From an uncultured Faecalicatena sp. (GTDB lineage: Bacteria; Bacillota; Clostridia; Lachnospirales; Lachnospiraceae), in NCBI GenBank assembly GCA_902489075.1, contig CABTYO010000014.1, positions 1 to 63,751 on the forward strand: DNA of 63,751 nucleotides, read 5' to 3'. Position 1 is the first letter of the stretch. The number at the start of each line of letters is the position of its first letter. The translations under genes were made by a program, and so were the position numbers. Under the pieces are notes generated by a model. That model did not search any database, had not been told where the DNA came from, and was given only the letters and a program-made list of their open reading frames with translations. Positions 61,449-63,751 of the stretch are shown here, piece after piece.

Positions 61449-61658
61449 GAAAAAGGTAGACTTTATTCTGCATTATTGATAATATAATAATAGTTGGATG
61501 CATTTGTTGATGAAAAAGGTAGACTTTGGTCTGCAAATGCATTCTTAGACTTTTTATACAAAAAGAATTTATTCTATCTTGGGAAAAAGTACATAATCCC
61601 CAAAAATAATCATTTGATTCATACAAGATAATCTTATCAATAATGCAGAATAAAGTCT
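61449..61658. repeat. Repeat array after the recombinase gene: two direct and one inverted site
   Basis: GAAAAAGGTAGACTTT then xxTCTGCA occurs directly twice (about 61449 and 61512). A 25-bp perfect inverted repeat pairs 61458-61482 with 61634-61658. A further inverted pair ATGCATTTG/CAAATGCAT brackets the second copy. The 265-bp stretch has no gene. Possibly the recombination or binding sites of the recombinase. Confidence 0.8.
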
Positions 61659-61692
61659 GCTTTAATCCGCAGTGCCATAAGGAGGAGTAGTT

Positions 61693-61935
61693 ATGTCAAA
61701 AGAAGAGGGACTGTTAGAAGTTCTCACACATCAGGTAGGTGCGAATTATATATCTGATCTAAGGAAGAGTTCATTTCATAATCCACTTGTCAGAGCAGTA
61801 GAGAGTTTGGAGAGTTCCATCTACACGGTTGACGAGTGGAGCGACGTGTTAGATTATCTGTCAGGGAAAAAGCCGGAGATCAGGGACCCGCAGGAAGGGA
61901 AAGAGGCTTTGCTTCATGCACTGGAAGAAGCGTAA
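61693..61935 (+). CDS. Small hypothetical protein
   Basis: 80 residues, hydrophilic and mildly acidic, with helical character (GLLEVLTHQVGANYISDLRK, then VRAVESLESSIYTVDEWSD). AAGGAGGAG precedes the ATG by 7 nt, so it is very likely translated. No motif recognised. It sits between the recombinase repeats and a strong terminator, and could be cargo or a regulator linked to the recombinase, which is speculation. Confidence 0.75.
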   Translation: MSKEEGLLEVLTHQVGANYISDLRKSSFHNPLVRAVESLESSIYTVDEWSDVLDYLSGKKPEIRDPQEGKEALLHALEEA

Positions 61936-61950
61936 AGAACAAAAGAGAAC

Positions 61951-61998
61951 AAAGAGCTGCTTTATGGACCATGATACGGATCCGTAAAGCAGCTCTTT
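61951..61998. terminator. Terminator between the small protein and ABC-F genes
   Basis: AAAGAGCTGCTTTA pairs with TAAAGCAGCTCTTT (14 bp, 20-nt loop holding an imperfect GGA/TCC pairing). Serves convergent genes. Confidence 0.88.
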
Positions 61999-62017
61999 AA
62001 GTCTGTCAGGACAATTT

Positions 62018-63652
62018 TTAATCTTCGTCTTCTGTCTCTACTGTGTAAGTATATCTCTTTCTTGCCATCTCATCGTTCTCAAGATATTCATCATAGGTTG
62101 TGATCTTATCGATCAGCTTTCCGCCCGGTACGATCTCCATGATACGGTTGGCGGTCGTCTGGACGATCTGGTGGTCACGTGAGGTGAAGAGCAGCACGCC
62201 CGGGAACTTGATCATTCCGTTGTTCAGGGCTGTGATGGACTCCATATCCAGATGGTTGGTCGGCTCGTCGAGCAGCAGTACATTTGCGCCGGAGATCATC
62301 ATCTTGGAAAGCAGACAGCGGACCTTTTCACCACCGGAAAGGACTTTCAGGCGCTTCACGCCATCTTCACCTGCAAACAGCATTCTTCCGAGGAATCCGC
62401 GGACATAGGTCACATCCTTGTCATCGGAGTACTGGGTCAGCCATTCCGTGATTGTGTAGTCGTTGTCGAATTCACCGCCGAAATCCTTCGGGAAATATGC
62501 CTGCGAAGTGGTGATACCCCATTTATAGGTTCCTTCATCCGGCTCCATCTCACCGATCAGGATCTTGAATAAGACCGTCTTGGCAACTTCATTGCTGCCG
62601 ACAAAGGCAACTTTGTCATCATGGCCGAGTGTGAAGGAGATGTTGTCCAGTATCTTTTCACCGTCGATGGTCTTGGAAAGTCCTTCTACTGTGAGGACCT
62701 CATTTCCAATCTCACGTTTTGGACGGAAATCGATGTACGGATACTTTCTGCTGGAAGGCTTGATCTCATCCAGCTCGATCTTCTCCAGAGCTTTCTTTCT
62801 GGATGTTGCCTGCTTGGATTTGGAAGCGTTGGCGCTGAACCGGGAAATAAATTCCTGCAGCTCTTTGATCTTCTCTTCCTTCTTCTTGTTGGCTTCCTTC
62901 ATCTGACGGATCAGCAGCTGGCTGGACTCATACCAGAAGTCATAGTTACCGGCATAAAGCTGGATCTTGCCATAGTCGATATCGGCAATCTGTGTGCAGA
63001 CCTTGTTCAGGAAGTAACGGTCATGAGAGACTACGATGACGGTATTCTCAAAGTTGATCAGGAATTCCTCCAGCCATGCGATGGCATCCAGGTCCAGATG
63101 GTTGGTCGGCTCGTCCAGAAGCAGGATGTCGGGGTTCCCGAATAATGCCTGGGCTAACAGGACTTTGACCTTCTCGGGTCCGGTTAAATCTTTCAGGTAC
63201 TTATAGTGAAGCTCGGTATCGATCCCGAGTCCGTTCAACAGTGTAGCAGCATCGGATTCAGCTTCCCAGCCGTTCATGGCAGCAAATTCCGCCTCAAGCT
63301 CGCTGGCTTTGATGCCGTCTTCATCGGTAAAGTCTTCTTTTGCATAGATGACTTCCTTTTCCTTCATGATTTCGTACAGGCGTGCATTTCCCATGATGAC
63401 GGTATCCAGAACCGGATATTCATCATATTTGAAATGATCCTGCTGCAGGAAGGACAGACGCTCACCCGGAGTGATGACAACCTCCCCCTTTGTCGGCTCT
63501 AACTGGCCGGACAGAATTTTTAAAAATGTGGACTTTCCGGCACCGTTGGCACCGATCATTCCGTAGCAGTTTCCTTCGGTGAACTTGATGTTCACGTCTT
63601 CAAACAGCGCTTTTTTTCCAACGCGCAATGTCACATTATTGGCACTGATCAT
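62018..63652 (-). CDS. ABC-F family ATPase (YkpA/YbiT-like)
   Basis: About 544 residues from ATG 63652 (AAGGAGA 8 nt upstream). Two ABC domains: Walker A GANGAGKSTFL, LTGPEKVKVLLAQALF signature and LLLDEPTNHLDLDAIAWLEEFL in the first; a linker rich in Lys/Glu (MKEANKKKEEKIKELQEF); then in the second a non-canonical Walker A GSNEVAKTVLF, LSGGEKVRCLLSKMM and LLLDEPTNHLDMES. The altered second P-loop is usual for the YkpA/YbiT subgroup. Ribosome-associated translation factor, no membrane partner. Confidence 0.94.
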   Translation of the reverse strand: MISANNVTLRVGKKALFEDVNIKFTEGNCYGMIGANGAGKSTFLKILSGQLEPTKGEVVITPGERLSFLQQDHFKYDEYPVLDTVIMGNARLYEIMKEKEVIYAKEDFTDEDGIKASELEAEFAAMNGWEAESDAATLLNGLGIDTELHYKYLKDLTGPEKVKVLLAQALFGNPDILLLDEPTNHLDLDAIAWLEEFLINFENTVIVVSHDRYFLNKVCTQIADIDYGKIQLYAGNYDFWYESSQLLIRQMKEANKKKEEKIKELQEFISRFSANASKSKQATSRKKALEKIELDEIKPSSRKYPYIDFRPKREIGNEVLTVEGLSKTIDGEKILDNISFTLGHDDKVAFVGSNEVAKTVLFKILIGEMEPDEGTYKWGITTSQAYFPKDFGGEFDNDYTITEWLTQYSDDKDVTYVRGFLGRMLFAGEDGVKRLKVLSGGEKVRCLLSKMMISGANVLLLDEPTNHLDMESITALNNGMIKFPGVLLFTSRDHQIVQTTANRIMEIVPGGKLIDKITTYDEYLENDEMARKRYTYTVETEDED

Positions 63653-63751
63653 GTTCATAATCTCCTTTAAAAAATCGTGTTCAGGCGGCACGGACATCTT
63701 CTATGAAAAAGGAAAACCGTGCAGCTTCATTTATCCCAACGCTTATATTAA

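Noticed and set aside
62018..63652. Non-canonical second Walker A of the ABC-F protein as a damaging mutation
   Set aside because: A GxNxxAKT-type second P-loop is usual in the YkpA/YbiT subgroup.

Overview
The window looks like a chromosomal segment of a gut Lachnospiraceae bacterium (Clostridia). Evidence: strong AGGAGG-type ribosome binding sites, moderate G+C, tightly packed operons, paired DUF5717/DUF5716 genes, a PadR-DUF1700-DUF4097 operon, bacitracin- and lantibiotic-type ABC resistance modules, orphan pduS/pduT genes, and MoxR/DUF58/transglutaminase and UbiB/phasin pairs. Genus cannot be fixed from the sequence.

Layout. 1-2600 is a decayed plasticity zone: the end of an IS66-family element sits inside a YgiT/MqsA-type antitoxin gene whose MqsR-like toxin partner is also broken, next to an AAA ATPase remnant. 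It is followed by a 648-residue protein with a possible nuclease-like C-terminus. 4.6-9.8 kb carries a polysaccharide O-acylation pair (MBOAT and AlgJ/AlgX-like), a GtrB-like glycosyltransferase and a DUF3048 lipoprotein. 10-12.2 kb has a coiled-coil membrane protein and a flavodiiron protein. 12.5-17.3 kb is a CprABC/CprRK-like antimicrobial peptide module. It ends in an ArsC/Spx-like gene whose catalytic Cys codon is an in-frame TGA, a likely selenocysteine. 17.4-19.2 kb is the PadR operon. 19.5-26.3 kb is a BceRS-BceAB-like module split by pduST on the opposite strand.

26.9-31.1 kb is MoxR/DUF58/transglutaminase. 31.2-35.7 kb has UbiB-like kinase, phasin, GNAT, cupin and a CobD/HisC-like aminotransferase. 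35.8-41.2 kb is the DUF5717/DUF5716/helical-repeat cluster. 42-44.3 kb is an amino-acid ABC importer and 44.5-46.6 kb is purC-purB. 47.6-52.8 kb carries a proline-rich LRR protein, a ThrE exporter pair, a degenerate sirtuin and gltX. 52.8-59.2 kb carries a UvrD-like helicase, DUF1292, a sugar-binding lipoprotein, a catalytically dead GH13 protein and DUF5662. 59.4-63.7 kb has luxS, a phosphatase, a small serine recombinase with repeat sites, and an ABC-F ATPase.

The two most striking observations are the probable Sec-x-x-Cys protein at 16945-17298, and a family of four roughly 300-365-bp intergenic palindromes (26.3, 46.7, 47.2 and 55.4 kb). All four fold into a long arm topped by two hairpins. 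Stem sequences differ between copies, but the unpaired loop sequences are conserved. That is the signature of a structured mobile or RNA element, and I do not recognise the family.
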